Shown here: positions 29,653-38,468 of the stretch, in pieces
Layout of the letters: every line of letters starts with the position of its first letter
Numbering within the stretch: the stretch's first letter is position 1
DNA from: a virus
DNA length: 48,282 bases
Virus record (IMG/VR): IMGVR_UViG_3300031884_000037
Location: 1-48,282 of that record
Direction: 5' to 3' (one strand)
Translations under genes and position numbers: made by a program
Notes under the pieces: generated by a model
The model's database searches: none
Seen by the model: only the letters and a program-made list of their open reading frames with translations
Told to the model about the DNA's origin: nothing

Positions 29653-29949
29653 ATGGCTGGTAATAATCCATTCACAAAGGAAGAAATGCAAGAGTTAAAG
29701 AAGCTGTCTGATGAATTAGAAGCTTCTCTAGTTCGTGAATGCTTTCCAGATAAAATCGATTGGGTATATCGGGATCTGCCTAGAATGACACGAAAAGTAA
29801 TGGCCGATTTTGTAAATCTTGTAGGAAAAGAAAATCTTCATTGGTTGACTTTTGCTGATTATGGAGATTCTGCAAGAGGTCAAGTAATTATTTCTCCCGC
29901 AGGCATGCGCAGTGTCGAACAATACAACAGAGAAAATAAAAATGTTTAA
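29653..29949 (+). CDS. Phage protein, unknown function
   Basis: 98 residues from ATG 29653 (AAAGGTG upstream). An acidic helical start (FTKEEMQELKKLSDELEASL) is followed by a domain with ENLHWLTFADYGDSARGQVI. The end overlaps a 39-codon gene by eight bases. Unknown. Confidence 0.65.
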   Translation: MAGNNPFTKEEMQELKKLSDELEASLVRECFPDKIDWVYRDLPRMTRKVMADFVNLVGKENLHWLTFADYGDSARGQVIISPAGMRSVEQYNRENKNV

Positions 29950-30061
29950 CCCTATAGAAACTATTTCGAAATTCTATGACCTGATGGCAAGGGCAAAGAA
30001 TCCTAAGTTCCAAGCCTTATGGAAAGCCAAGGCAGAAGAGCTTAAGTCTAAACTAAACTAA
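29942..30061 (+). CDS. Tiny helical basic protein
   Basis: 39 residues (MFNPIETISKFYDLMARAKN...), ending WKAKAEELKSKLN. ATG overlaps the previous frame. Small amphipathic helix, function unknown. Confidence 0.5.
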   Translation: MFNPIETISKFYDLMARAKNPKFQALWKAKAEELKSKLN

Positions 30062-30082
30062 TATTATTAAAGGAATGAATAT

Positions 30083-30562
30083 ATGAATAAGTCTATTTTG
30101 TTTGCTATCGCTACAGCTGTCCTTGCATTTGCTGCAACTCCTGCTATGGCAGATAGCTTTACTGGACCTCGTGTGACAGCGACAGCTGGCTATCAGGATG
30201 TTACAAATGTGCCTGCGAACCATAGTTTCAATTATGGCGTAGAAGCTGGATATGATGCAAAGCTTGTCGGACCTGTTACGGTAGGTGTAGAAGCTGGGTT
30301 GTCAAACGTATTTGATCGTTCTGACATCAACGTTGGTGGCCGAGTTGGTTACGAATTGAATAACCATGCGCTTCTTTATGCTGGTGCGGCATATGATAAT
30401 TTCCGTGATTTTAATGCTCGTTCCATTAAGGGAGCTGTTTTCACTGGCGGTGTCGAGGTTAATGTTGTTGGTCCGGTATCTGTAGGTGCCCAATACCAAT
30501 ATCATGATTTGGGATCTACCCATAAGAATGCTGTAGCTGCTACGGCAACTCTACGATTCTAA
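30083..30562 (+). CDS. Small OmpA-like outer-membrane barrel
   Basis: 159 residues. A clear signal peptide is cleaved after PAMA-DS. Eight alternating strands follow (VTATAGYQDV, FNYGVEAGYD, GVEAGLSNV, NVGGRVGYEL, LLYAGAAYD and so on), ending in the aromatic TLRF typical of assembled outer-membrane proteins. The barrel resembles porin-like proteins of alphaproteobacteria and has host-like codon use, so it is probably host-derived. It may mask receptors or alter the envelope during infection. AAAGGA upstream and a strong terminator behind. Confidence 0.8.
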   Translation: MNKSILFAIATAVLAFAATPAMADSFTGPRVTATAGYQDVTNVPANHSFNYGVEAGYDAKLVGPVTVGVEAGLSNVFDRSDINVGGRVGYELNNHALLYAGAAYDNFRDFNARSIKGAVFTGGVEVNVVGPVSVGAQYQYHDLGSTHKNAVAATATLRF

Positions 30563-30595
30563 ATTAGAGCATGGGCTGATTTAGAATAGGCGGGG

Positions 30596-30626
30596 AAAGG
30601 GGAGGGAGAAATCTCTCCCCTTTTTT
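30596..30626 (+). terminator. Intrinsic terminator after the barrel gene
   Basis: AAAGGGGAG (30596-30604) pairs with CTCCCCTTT (30615-30623), followed by TTT. Strong. Confidence 0.85.
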
Positions 30627-30640
30627 ATTAAGGAAAATTT

Positions 30641-30991
30641 ATGACAGACGAAGAAATTAAACAAACTCAACGTTATAATGAGTTTAGACAAAGACTATTG
30701 GATAAATCAACAAATGAAGATCTACCAAAATGGATGCGTGATGGTGCATTAGAATTATTGGAAACGGTCGATAGAATTAGATCCAGATCATCACCTACAT
30801 CCGATGAGGCACAGGTCGCTTTGGCATGGTGTAAGCACAATGGTAATCCTCATTTAATATTTTTGGATGAGGATATTCACGCAAAGGAAGTCATTATAAT
30901 TAATCACACTTTTGATAAAAATATCATTTCTAATTTCTGGCAGAAGATTTTAGATTTTATCTATATGATTATATCGAAGTCAAAAATTTAA
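30641..30991 (+). CDS. Phage protein fused at its C-terminus to a decayed copy of the next gene
   Basis: 116 residues. Residues 1-75 are a helical domain (RYNEFRQRLLDKSTNEDLPKW). From about residue 77 (EDIHAKEVIIINHTFDKNIISNFWQK) the DNA repeats the leader and first codons of the gene at 31055, with its ATG changed to ATA and a 39-base deletion. The C-terminus is thus translated leader plus gene remnant. Function unknown. Confidence 0.65.
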   Translation: MTDEEIKQTQRYNEFRQRLLDKSTNEDLPKWMRDGALELLETVDRIRSRSSPTSDEAQVALAWCKHNGNPHLIFLDEDIHAKEVIIINHTFDKNIISNFWQKILDFIYMIISKSKI

Positions 30992-31140
30992 AATAAATGT
31001 TGACACTATAATTAAAATATATTAGAAGAGGATATTCACGCAAAGGAAGTCATTATGACCAATCACACTTTTGATGAAAATCTTATTTCGGATATCCATA
31101 AGGATGCATACGGATATCGTCCTACTTCTAATTTCTGGCA
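30869..31140 (+). repeat. Partial tandem duplication of the 31055 gene start
   Basis: 29 identical bases at 30869-30897 and 31028-31056 (leader with GCAAAGGAAGTCATTAT), followed by similar coding sequence, and TTCTAATTTCTGGCA at 30928-30942 and 31126-31140. The spacing changes from 159 to 198, showing a 39-base deletion in the upstream copy. Confidence 0.85.
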
Positions 31141-31429
31141 ACAGTGGAAGAGTGCTGATGATGACGGTAAGCAAGCAATTTGGGATGAAGTTTGTGAAAT
31201 TTCTGACGCTTCTATTGAACGTGAACGGATTGAACAAAAAAATCGGGAAGCTGATTTCAATAATCGTATTCTGATTATTCGTGATGCAATGAACAATAGT
31301 CGTGAAGACGCTATTCGAATCCTCATTTGTGCAGAAGGACTTGAAGAACAATTTAAATTTTATGGCTATGATTATATCGAATATGAATTCGGTTTGGGGT
31401 ATAACTTCATCAAAAATTCTTTGGCATAA
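31055..31429 (+). CDS. Acidic phage protein, unknown function
   Basis: 124 residues (MTNHTFDENLISDIHKDAYG...), acidic, helical (ERERIEQKNREADFNNRIL). CAAAGGAAG is upstream, with a TTGACA at 31000-31005 and a weak AT-rich -10. A decayed duplicate of its start lies inside the gene before it. Unknown role. Confidence 0.7.
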   Translation: MTNHTFDENLISDIHKDAYGYRPTSNFWQQWKSADDDGKQAIWDEVCEISDASIERERIEQKNREADFNNRILIIRDAMNNSREDAIRILICAEGLEEQFKFYGYDYIEYEFGLGYNFIKNSLA

Positions 31430-31487
31430 GATAACCAATAATTAATCTATTGGTGTTATACCAAATCAATTGATAAGGAGTTCAACC

Positions 31488-31688
31488 ATGAAGTATTTTA
31501 TTATGTCGATTACTATCTTGATTTCTAATCCTGTCTATGCCAAGGATATTCATGGATCTGTGGGTGATCCTATCGGAAATATTATCATCCATACTAGGCA
31601 AGCTGAGACTGCATGGGCAGCTGCACAAGACGTTATGAAGAACTACCCGAAAGGTCGATCAGCCCACTCCCATGTGTTAGCCCGTTAA
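31488..31688 (+). CDS. Small exported protein
   Basis: 66 residues. Signal peptide YFIMSITILISNPVYA, cleaved before KDIHG. The short mature peptide ends HSHVLAR. AAGGAG lies upstream of ATG 31488. Its 3' end overlaps the convergent spike gene by 56 bases. Confidence 0.6.
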   Translation: MKYFIMSITILISNPVYAKDIHGSVGDPIGNIIIHTRQAETAWAAAQDVMKNYPKGRSAHSHVLAR

Positions 31689-33432
31689 AAAGGGTTAATA
31701 CTTGGCGTCTATTTCCTCCACCATTATATGATATATGAATCCATGGTAATTTAGTACCAGAATTTTTATACTCTAATAATAATTGATCGTATGGTACATT
31801 ATCTCGTATCCATTGAGCATATGTAAAGTATTGATTTCTATTTGCATTTGCAGATGCAAATTGCATATCACATGCCATACCTCGTTCATGTTGAGAATTA
31901 GAACTTCCTAATCTAAATCCACTTGTAATCTGCATGTCTGGAAACTTTTTCTTAATTAATTCCAGAGAATTCAATGCTAACATTTGAAGATTTTGTACCA
32001 TCTGCAATTGACTTAACCCATGTTGAGCTACTACTGATGTAGGGCTTGCCAAAGCATGTTTAGAAAGTCTTCCCAAAGTGAAATTAGGCGATAGCTGAAG
32101 ATTATCTAAAGCACCTCCACTAGGCAGCGCAATAATAGAAGTTGGAATAGCATTAAAATTGACATTAGGCGCACCAGCCGCATCTGATTGACCAGCCGCA
32201 GGTGGTATAAGATCCGCAGATTGGATAGTACCATTTTTAAGACCTGTTTGAATAGCTGTCATTGCAGATTGGGTATCATCATCATTCATCATATAAACGT
32301 CATCTGGATTGTTAGATCCAGTTATACCAGATCCATTAGATAATTGAGCTGGAACAAATTGATCTGGGGATTGACTACTACCACTAGCTGAACCTTGTCC
32401 TTGAACAGGAGTACCAGACGCTAACATATTAGTTTGACCTTGTGCATTTAATATCCCGGCTACTTCTATAGATGATCCTGTTAATACAGTCTTGCCACCA
32501 GAAATAATATCTGTATCTCCTTGGGATTGCATATAAATTCCTCCGCTTGCCTGAGCGACAATATCAGACATAGAATGTTCTGATATCTTTTGAGCTTCTA
32601 TAACCAAATTCTGCCCAGCTTTGATAGATGTTATATTATCACTTTGGATAGCTGTCGATTGACTTTTAATATTAGTGGATCCAGCGGCTGTCATAGTTAA
32701 ATTGGCAGCAGATAGGAATGAAATATCACCAGATGTGGATTCGAAAGCCAAACTAGAAGCTCTAACTCTTAGTGCCCCCTTTGATACTAAGTTACATCCT
32801 CCATCTGTTATAATATTAATGGAACCACCTATTCTCATATTACATTCTTGTTCGCCATGAACTAATATAGAACCTTGAACTGTAATATGATCTGCGCCCG
32901 CAACAATTGTATAACTGTCACCAACCACCTTGATAACATGGTCGCCTGAAGCCTTCATTTCCTGATATGTACCAGATACATGCTGATCTAACAAACGTTC
33001 ATTACCGGGAGTATCGTCTATTTCTTTAAGATGGCCTGACTCACTCACATAAGCTTTATTATATGGATAATAGCTAACCTGCCCCGCTACAGGAGGTTCA
33101 TTACCTATTGGATTGACATATCTAGTGGTTGGATTAACAACTCCATTGGCAGATGTATTTGATCCAGTTATATCACTTCTAACACTAACGTTTGGATTAT
33201 ATAATATTGTATTAGTGTCTACATCTGAAGTAGTGGAAGAAAGCGTTGGATATGTTTCTACAGTAGAAATGGGGATAGTATTAGTAAAACTTTGAATATA
33301 TTGGGTTAGATTATTTACAGATAAGTTCCCTGCTCCACCGAAAACAGAAAGAAAATCTGTTGATGCTATATCTACTATTGCCATTTCTGTAGAAGTTATG
33401 ATATTATTAATTGTGTTTGATAAATCTGTCAT
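31633..33432 (-). CDS. Tail spike/beta-helix protein with M15 peptidase domain
   Basis: 599 residues. Central part (about 160-345) is strand-repeat rich (SGTYQEMKASGDHVIKVVGD, ISFLSAANLTMTAAGSTNIKS), like the gp5/VgrG beta-helix needle. The C-terminus is an M15 D-Ala-D-Ala carboxypeptidase-like domain: SQHERGMACD gives His515 and Asp522, PWIH gives His566, the zinc ligands. It would pierce the outer membrane and cleave peptidoglycan cross-links. ATGA overlap with the lysozyme-bearing gene upstream suggests T4 gp5 functions are spread over two proteins here. Confidence 0.85.
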   Translation of the reverse strand: MTDLSNTINNIITSTEMAIVDIASTDFLSVFGGAGNLSVNNLTQYIQSFTNTIPISTVETYPTLSSTTSDVDTNTILYNPNVSVRSDITGSNTSANGVVNPTTRYVNPIGNEPPVAGQVSYYPYNKAYVSESGHLKEIDDTPGNERLLDQHVSGTYQEMKASGDHVIKVVGDSYTIVAGADHITVQGSILVHGEQECNMRIGGSINIITDGGCNLVSKGALRVRASSLAFESTSGDISFLSAANLTMTAAGSTNIKSQSTAIQSDNITSIKAGQNLVIEAQKISEHSMSDIVAQASGGIYMQSQGDTDIISGGKTVLTGSSIEVAGILNAQGQTNMLASGTPVQGQGSASGSSQSPDQFVPAQLSNGSGITGSNNPDDVYMMNDDDTQSAMTAIQTGLKNGTIQSADLIPPAAGQSDAAGAPNVNFNAIPTSIIALPSGGALDNLQLSPNFTLGRLSKHALASPTSVVAQHGLSQLQMVQNLQMLALNSLELIKKKFPDMQITSGFRLGSSNSQHERGMACDMQFASANANRNQYFTYAQWIRDNVPYDQLLLEYKNSGTKLPWIHISYNGGGNRRQVLTLFNGLTHGSGLIDLSGSSS

Positions 33433-34400
33433 GAATAGGTTCCTGTTCCACTAACTGGCTGGCCAGTACCTTTCATGCCAGCCCATATCAATTGTGCATA
33501 ATTTATGCGACGAGGTGTTGTAGTGGCTAAACATCTATAGGCAGGACGTTCAAACTGTCCTAGGACATAGGACGTTGCCCCTATGATATTATCCACATTA
33601 TGTGGTCCGTTAGGATTTCCAGCTGCACTATGCGTACCGCCAGATGCTAACGCATTTAACATACCTTTAAATGATCCTGTAAGTTCATATATGAGAAAAC
33701 TCATATTAGCATCCTCGCTCTGAGGGTTCTTATTATGTTGGCTACAATAATTGAGATAATTAACCAATCTACTATTGGTCCATTGTGCAAATCCGTATCC
33801 GACATTATGACTGTTGATAGGAGGAGGGCCAGATGGATGCCCAAAATGTCCTTCTACCACGGCTTGAACACCAGATTCGCCAGCAATATTTCCCATTATT
33901 GCCGCTGCATGAAAATCTTTTATTTTAAATCCTGCATTATTTAAATTCTGTAATAGAAATTTAGCATAGAATGCTCCACGGGATATCATGCCAGTTGATG
34001 CAGCTGTGGGAATAAAGCCCGCTACGAAGCCTGATAACGTATCCCCTAGTGATGCACTAGAACCTGCGTCAAGGTGTCCTACACCGCCTGCAATCGTTCC
34101 TAGCATATATGGAAGCTGGCGCTCTATACCATCAGCAAATATACCAAAAACTGTTGTACCAATAACTGGTCCTACAGGAGAATGCCCCATGCCAGCAAAA
34201 GCCGGTGATCCATTAACAGGAAGAATTGGCATAGCCCATGGAAGATCTGTGGTAGGAACTAATGTTTTATCATCAGGGTGTACACCAATTATTCTAACTT
34301 GACATCTACCTAACATTAATGGATCATCTCTATTTTCTACAACTCCGACATACCATATAGTATGATCTACTCCCATAATATGTTGAAGGTCACTAATCAT
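33429..34400 (-). CDS. 5: Baseplate hub spike base with OB fold and lysozyme (gp5-like)
   Basis: 323 residues. Residues about 12-110 are a gp5/VgrG OB fold (WYVGVVENRDDPLMLGRCQVRIIGVHP, GTTVFGIFADG). Residues about 145-290 are a phage tail lysozyme: AAIMGNIAGESG puts the catalytic Glu at 175, followed by GYGFAQW. It joins the hub and opens peptidoglycan during injection. The beta-helix part that T4 gp5 carries is on the next gene. Four-base overlaps on both sides. Confidence 0.87.
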   Translation of the reverse strand: MISDLQHIMGVDHTIWYVGVVENRDDPLMLGRCQVRIIGVHPDDKTLVPTTDLPWAMPILPVNGSPAFAGMGHSPVGPVIGTTVFGIFADGIERQLPYMLGTIAGGVGHLDAGSSASLGDTLSGFVAGFIPTAASTGMISRGAFYAKFLLQNLNNAGFKIKDFHAAAIMGNIAGESGVQAVVEGHFGHPSGPPPINSHNVGYGFAQWTNSRLVNYLNYCSQHNKNPQSEDANMSFLIYELTGSFKGMLNALASGGTHSAAGNPNGPHNVDNIIGATSYVLGQFERPAYRCLATTTPRRINYAQLIWAGMKGTGQPVSGTGTYS

Positions 34401-35836
34401 TTAGAATTTCCTGTGTTAGATGTGGTATTTGATTTAGGTAAATCCATTGTTGGTAGTTTTGTGTCAACAGCATTCTTATAGATATCCATTTTCATATGAT
34501 AATATGTTTGACTTATGATATGTCGAATAGTACAAACAAGATAATAGCCACTAATAAATTTATTAGGAGAATTATCTACACTAGACGGAATGGTGGCATA
34601 AATGACATCACCTGCATTTACTTTGGTATTCCCATAAGTATCTAGAGTAAACATATTCTGGGCCATTCCTGTAAAATATGATGCCCTGTTAGGATAAATC
34701 GTATCTAGAAATGTGTCTGGTTGGCTTGTATCTTTAGGTATCATGAAAAATTTACTATATTTAACGACATTATCGCTATTAGATGTAGCAAATGTCATAA
34801 AAGAATTACTATTGGTAGGAAAAGAGTTTCCTGTCTCATTACCCAATCCAACCTGATTGGTATTGGTTTTGTCAAGAGTAGTTATATATCTATATCTGGT
34901 AGGAGAATAAGTTCCTTTGGTATAATCGAATAGGACTGTATCGGATTCTATTAGTCCTCTTTTTAATTTTTCAATAGTATCAAAATAATGTTTTTGATGC
35001 ATTGCTTGAATGGCATTCATTTCTCTTAGTTGTGGTTGTTTAGAGGTAGAGCCAACCACAATAGGATCTTCGAATCTGTATACCATAGGATGATAATCTG
35101 TCTGAGAAGTATATTTACCAAATGAATTAAATTTTGTTATTCCTTGGGTGATAAGATATTCCAAATCACAAAAATTAAATCCTTTAAAGTTTTCAAAGAA
35201 TAGGTATGTACCTGTATTCATCGCTGCATCTGCCGCAATAGAACGTCTGGCAAGAAAATGTGCGGCTTGAATTGGCGGCAATCTAGGAATGACAACATTC
35301 TGGTTGCCTCTGGTCGGCTGTATCTTATCGAATTTCTTAATTGCATGTCCTTTATATGGTATATCTACCTTATCTATTTGTAAGAAATCCTTACATAGAT
35401 TTTGAACATTATCTGAATTAATGCCAGTATAGCTTTTCATTACCACTGTAGTAGAATCGATCAGATGTTCTTCACTACAGAAATTAAGGGTGTACTGTTT
35501 TTTAAAATTGGATTTTCCGTATACGATATCGTCAACAGAATATACCATAAATCTTAAATTAACTGTATCTTGATTTAACGGAGTATACGATACCAAAAGG
35601 AATTCTTCTCCGACTATAGGAAAGCCTTGTAAATTTGGATTATTTGGCGCACCTTCGAGAAGGCCGATTGCATCTTTGATAATAACCGATCCGTATAATG
35701 TATTCTTGAAAATATCTTCAGTAATAGAGAGATTAACGAATATAGAAGATATGTCTATTTGTTTAGATCCATCAAAGTTGGTGATGATTAGGGATATCTT
35801 GGATAAGGATCCGGGATTATATGTATTGTTAGGCAT
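34397..35836 (-). CDS. 27: Baseplate hub protein (gp27-like)
   Basis: 479 residues. The N-terminal ISLIITNFDGSKQIDISSIFVNLSITEDIF is typical of the tube-fold hub domain of gp27-like proteins, with later FLLVSYTPL and GDVIYATIPSS blocks. Gene order with gp5-like and gp53 supports it. It forms the trimeric ring that connects spike and tail tube. Overlaps of four and eight bases with neighbours. Confidence 0.8.
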   Translation of the reverse strand: MPNNTYNPGSLSKISLIITNFDGSKQIDISSIFVNLSITEDIFKNTLYGSVIIKDAIGLLEGAPNNPNLQGFPIVGEEFLLVSYTPLNQDTVNLRFMVYSVDDIVYGKSNFKKQYTLNFCSEEHLIDSTTVVMKSYTGINSDNVQNLCKDFLQIDKVDIPYKGHAIKKFDKIQPTRGNQNVVIPRLPPIQAAHFLARRSIAADAAMNTGTYLFFENFKGFNFCDLEYLITQGITKFNSFGKYTSQTDYHPMVYRFEDPIVVGSTSKQPQLREMNAIQAMHQKHYFDTIEKLKRGLIESDTVLFDYTKGTYSPTRYRYITTLDKTNTNQVGLGNETGNSFPTNSNSFMTFATSNSDNVVKYSKFFMIPKDTSQPDTFLDTIYPNRASYFTGMAQNMFTLDTYGNTKVNAGDVIYATIPSSVDNSPNKFISGYYLVCTIRHIISQTYYHMKMDIYKNAVDTKLPTMDLPKSNTTSNTGNSK

Positions 35837-36425
35837 TTAGTAATCCAGATAATTCAGAAACAATTCGTTGTAATAGACTTTTATCTATGAGTGATATATT
35901 ACGTTTATTTTCGTTAAGTTCATTCTCATAATCATACGCATATACTGGAAAGTAATTGGCCGGATCTTGTATAGTAGCATATGATGATGGAGTTATTCTT
36001 AAATCTGTATTATTTACCACAACATTATATCCCTGTTGCGGAGAAGATGAAAATTGACTACCATCAGGAGATAGATATCCTATATCTGGCTCTCGTCTAT
36101 AGAATAATATTTCAGATTGAGCGGCTTGTATACTACCATATGTTTTAATAATATAATCTGAAAATTGAGCAGATGTTTTGGGCCATTGACTATAAGGATC
36201 TATGATATTATTTGCTAGGTAAATTACCCAATCATAAACGGGACTACCATAATACCAAGATGCGATGCCATCAGCAGTTTCTCCTTCTTCTATAACATAT
36301 GGATAATATACAGATGAAGCCAGCCGTAACGTTTCTAGAAATTTAACTCGCATGAATATATTAGGAATAGTTGTTCCATTATAAACTGTATTAGGAAAAT
36401 TTCCGAAATAAGAAGGCGTTGTCAT
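35829..36425 (-). CDS. 53: Baseplate wedge protein gp53
   Basis: 198 residues. YFGNFPNTVYNGTTIPNIFMRVKF, YPYVIEEGETADGIASWYYG and YDWVIYLANNIIDPYSQWP are diagnostic of gp53, with a LysM-like central part. It joins the wedges to the hub. Located between tube cap and hub genes, overlapping both. Confidence 0.92.
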   Translation of the reverse strand: MTTPSYFGNFPNTVYNGTTIPNIFMRVKFLETLRLASSVYYPYVIEEGETADGIASWYYGSPVYDWVIYLANNIIDPYSQWPKTSAQFSDYIIKTYGSIQAAQSEILFYRREPDIGYLSPDGSQFSSSPQQGYNVVVNNTDLRITPSSYATIQDPANYFPVYAYDYENELNENKRNISLIDKSLLQRIVSELSGLLNA

Positions 36426-37294
36426 TATGATATATCCGACGATGTTATAATAGTACGTTCTCTAAATGATATCATAAGGTCTACTTCTACTGGTGCATTA
36501 GAATTTAAAAAGAATGCAGGACTCGTAGATCCACCATAGCTTACCTGAATATCTTCGATAAAGCAACCAAAACCTGCAAATGTAATTAATCCGTTACCCT
36601 GAGGGCCATTCAAAGATAAAAATGCAACATCTGGATAATCTAGGATAGTAAAACTACTACCAGCGTTTCTAGATGGAAGAGCAGCCGTTTTTAAAAGTTT
36701 TATTATTCCGTATATTTGATTAGATTCAGCAGAATTTTTGGCTACCAATTTCCATCGGAACGAATGAGTTCTAATACCTATTCCTTTAAATAAGACAGAT
36801 ATATTAGGATTAACAGCTTGTCCTACAGCTTGTTGCCCGATTGTGCCAGTTTTATTTAAAATAGCCCCGTGAAGTTCTGATCCCACAAAGGCAGATATAC
36901 CCTCCCATTCACCATAATAACTATTTTTTATACCATCTTCTACTCTAGAAATATATCCTGCATGGGGATCACCTGCAACTGTTCTATTATGAAGCGCAGC
37001 CATAACAGCAGCCGCTGTACCACCTAAAACATCTCTAGCAGTATTTTCATAATCGATATGAAAATTATCTTCTAATCCTGCGTATGGTATAGGCAGGTGA
37101 ATATTATATCCTGATACAGAAGGAGCAGAACCTCCACTAGTTATTCCGGGAGTATTTTGATATGATCTGATATTCATAGATAAAAAATTAGCAGATTTTG
37201 CTAATTCAGGCGGAAATACATGCGATTGTGAGCCAGTATATGGCTTGTAAGATTGTTTTACTACATTTGGGTCAGTAATAGTGGTTGAACTCAT
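36425..37294 (-). CDS. 48: Baseplate tail tube cap protein (gp48/gp54 family)
   Basis: 289 residues from ATG 37294 (AGGGAAAG upstream). GIRTHSFRWKLVAKNSAESNQIYGIIKLLK and VEVDLMISFRERTIIT match gp48/gp54, which cap the baseplate and start tube growth. It is shorter than T4 gp48 (364), and gp54 identity is not excluded; another tube-fold protein is at 38468. A CATAAATAC box at 37334-37326 (minus) may be its late promoter. Confidence 0.82.
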   Translation of the reverse strand: MSSTTITDPNVVKQSYKPYTGSQSHVFPPELAKSANFLSMNIRSYQNTPGITSGGSAPSVSGYNIHLPIPYAGLEDNFHIDYENTARDVLGGTAAAVMAALHNRTVAGDPHAGYISRVEDGIKNSYYGEWEGISAFVGSELHGAILNKTGTIGQQAVGQAVNPNISVLFKGIGIRTHSFRWKLVAKNSAESNQIYGIIKLLKTAALPSRNAGSSFTILDYPDVAFLSLNGPQGNGLITFAGFGCFIEDIQVSYGGSTSPAFFLNSNAPVEVDLMISFRERTIITSSDIS

Positions 37295-37303
37295 GGCTTT
37301 CCC

Positions 37304-37334
37304 TATAAATATTATATTGGATAAAGTATTTATG
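37304..37334. promoter_or_regulatory. Divergent late promoter pair
   Basis: TATAAATA on + at 37304-37311, 37 bases before the gp4 start. On the minus strand CATAAATAC at 37334-37326, 32 bases before the tube-cap start. Each faces its own virion operon. Confidence 0.6.
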
Positions 37335-37347
37335 TGAGATAAATTAA

Positions 37348-37785
37348 ATGAACTATAAAACCTATAAAGGCCGTTATACCCCAGAGAATCCCGATAAATA
37401 TATGGGCAATCCAAATAATATTATATATCGCTCTGGGTGGGAACTACAAGTATTCCGTAGATTAGATTTAGATCCTTCTGTTTTAAAATGGGCATCAGAG
37501 GAATTTTCTATTGTATACTTTAATCCTATTGACCAAAAAAGCCATAGATATTTTCCAGATATTTACTTAGAAAATAAAGCTGGTGATAAAATTGTAATGG
37601 AGATTAAACCCGATAAGTATACCAAACCTCCTGTTAAACCTAAACGTCAAACTAAAAGATATCTAGAAGAAGCCTCTACGTATATGATCAATCAGGCGAA
37701 ATGGAATGCATGTAAAAAATTCTGTGATGAACGAGGCTGGATATTTGTTATATCTACAGAAAAGAACAGTGGGTTTATCAACTAA
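37348..37785 (+). CDS. 4: Head completion protein gp4
   Basis: 145 residues. YKGRYTPENPDKYMGNPNNIIYRSGWEL, then FSIVYFNPIDQKSHRYFPDIYLE and KIVMEIKPDKYTKPP. This is gp4 (also called gp50/gp65), with the D...E-x-K layout of TnsA/PD-(D/E)XK nucleases; it finishes the head after packaging. It starts the + strand virion block under the TATAAATA box. Confidence 0.92.
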   Translation: MNYKTYKGRYTPENPDKYMGNPNNIIYRSGWELQVFRRLDLDPSVLKWASEEFSIVYFNPIDQKSHRYFPDIYLENKAGDKIVMEIKPDKYTKPPVKPKRQTKRYLEEASTYMINQAKWNACKKFCDERGWIFVISTEKNSGFIN

Positions 37786-37788
37786 ATA
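37782..37788 (+). promoter_or_regulatory. Candidate late promoter box CTAAATA
   Basis: Overlaps the gp4 stop and precedes ATG 37812 by 24 bases. Confidence 0.4.
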
Positions 37789-37811
37789 TATAAAACGAGG
37801 AATGATTTTAA

Positions 37812-38468
37812 ATGGTTTCAACTACCACCAGTAAATATATCTATAGTAATATGCTTAAAAAAGCCGCTGATTTGGGTATTCTTCCTAATAAATCTAAAGA
37901 GGCAAGAGATTGGTTTCGTAATAAGGCATTAAATTATAGGGCTGCTAGATTGATTTCTAATAGAGATAACCTATTTGGGAATGCTTTGGCCACTAATACA
38001 TGTATGCCGGGACGTATGTATATGTTCACATATGATGCTAAACATAAAGATGAGCTTCCGTATTGGGATGCATTCCCTCTTATATTTCCAGTAGCAACAT
38101 TCCCCGGAGGATTCTACGGTATTAACCTACACTATCTTCAACCAGTGCTAAGGGCTAAACTAATGGATGCTTTGTATGTGATAGCTAATAATAAAAAGTA
38201 TGATGATACAACTCGTTTAATGATATCATACCAAACCTTAAAAAATGCATCTAATCTTTCATTATTCAAGCCATGTTTTAAAATGTATTTATACGATCAT
38301 GTGAGATCCCAATTTTTATACATTGAGCCTAAAGAATGGGATATTGCATTGATGTTACCTACTCAGAAATTCCAAAAAGCAACTACTGCTGCTGTTTGGA
38401 AGGATTCTGCTGCTATGTTGTCATCCGTGAAACAAAAGAAACCTGCTAAACCCATAAGGAAGAAATAA
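37812..38468 (+). CDS. T4-superfamily virion protein (possible DNA end protector gp2)
   Basis: 218 residues. GRMYMFTYDAKHKDELPYWDAFPLIFPVATFPGGFYGINLHYL is a signature of a conserved protein in T4-like phages including cyanophages. In T4, genes 2, 4 and 53 are adjacent, so gp2 (DNA end protector) is a fair candidate, but I am not certain of the match. Basic ends (KKPAKPIRKK). ACGAGGAATG precedes it, and its stop overlaps the next start. Confidence 0.7.
   Translation: MVSTTTSKYIYSNMLKKAADLGILPNKSKEARDWFRNKALNYRAARLISNRDNLFGNALATNTCMPGRMYMFTYDAKHKDELPYWDAFPLIFPVATFPGGFYGINLHYLQPVLRAKLMDALYVIANNKKYDDTTRLMISYQTLKNASNLSLFKPCFKMYLYDHVRSQFLYIEPKEWDIALMLPTQKFQKATTAAVWKDSAAMLSSVKQKKPAKPIRKK

Noticed and set aside
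31000-31025. Promoter before the 31055 gene
   Set aside because: TTGACA is present, but no -10 box stands at 16-18 bases; it is left as a note in the gene entry.
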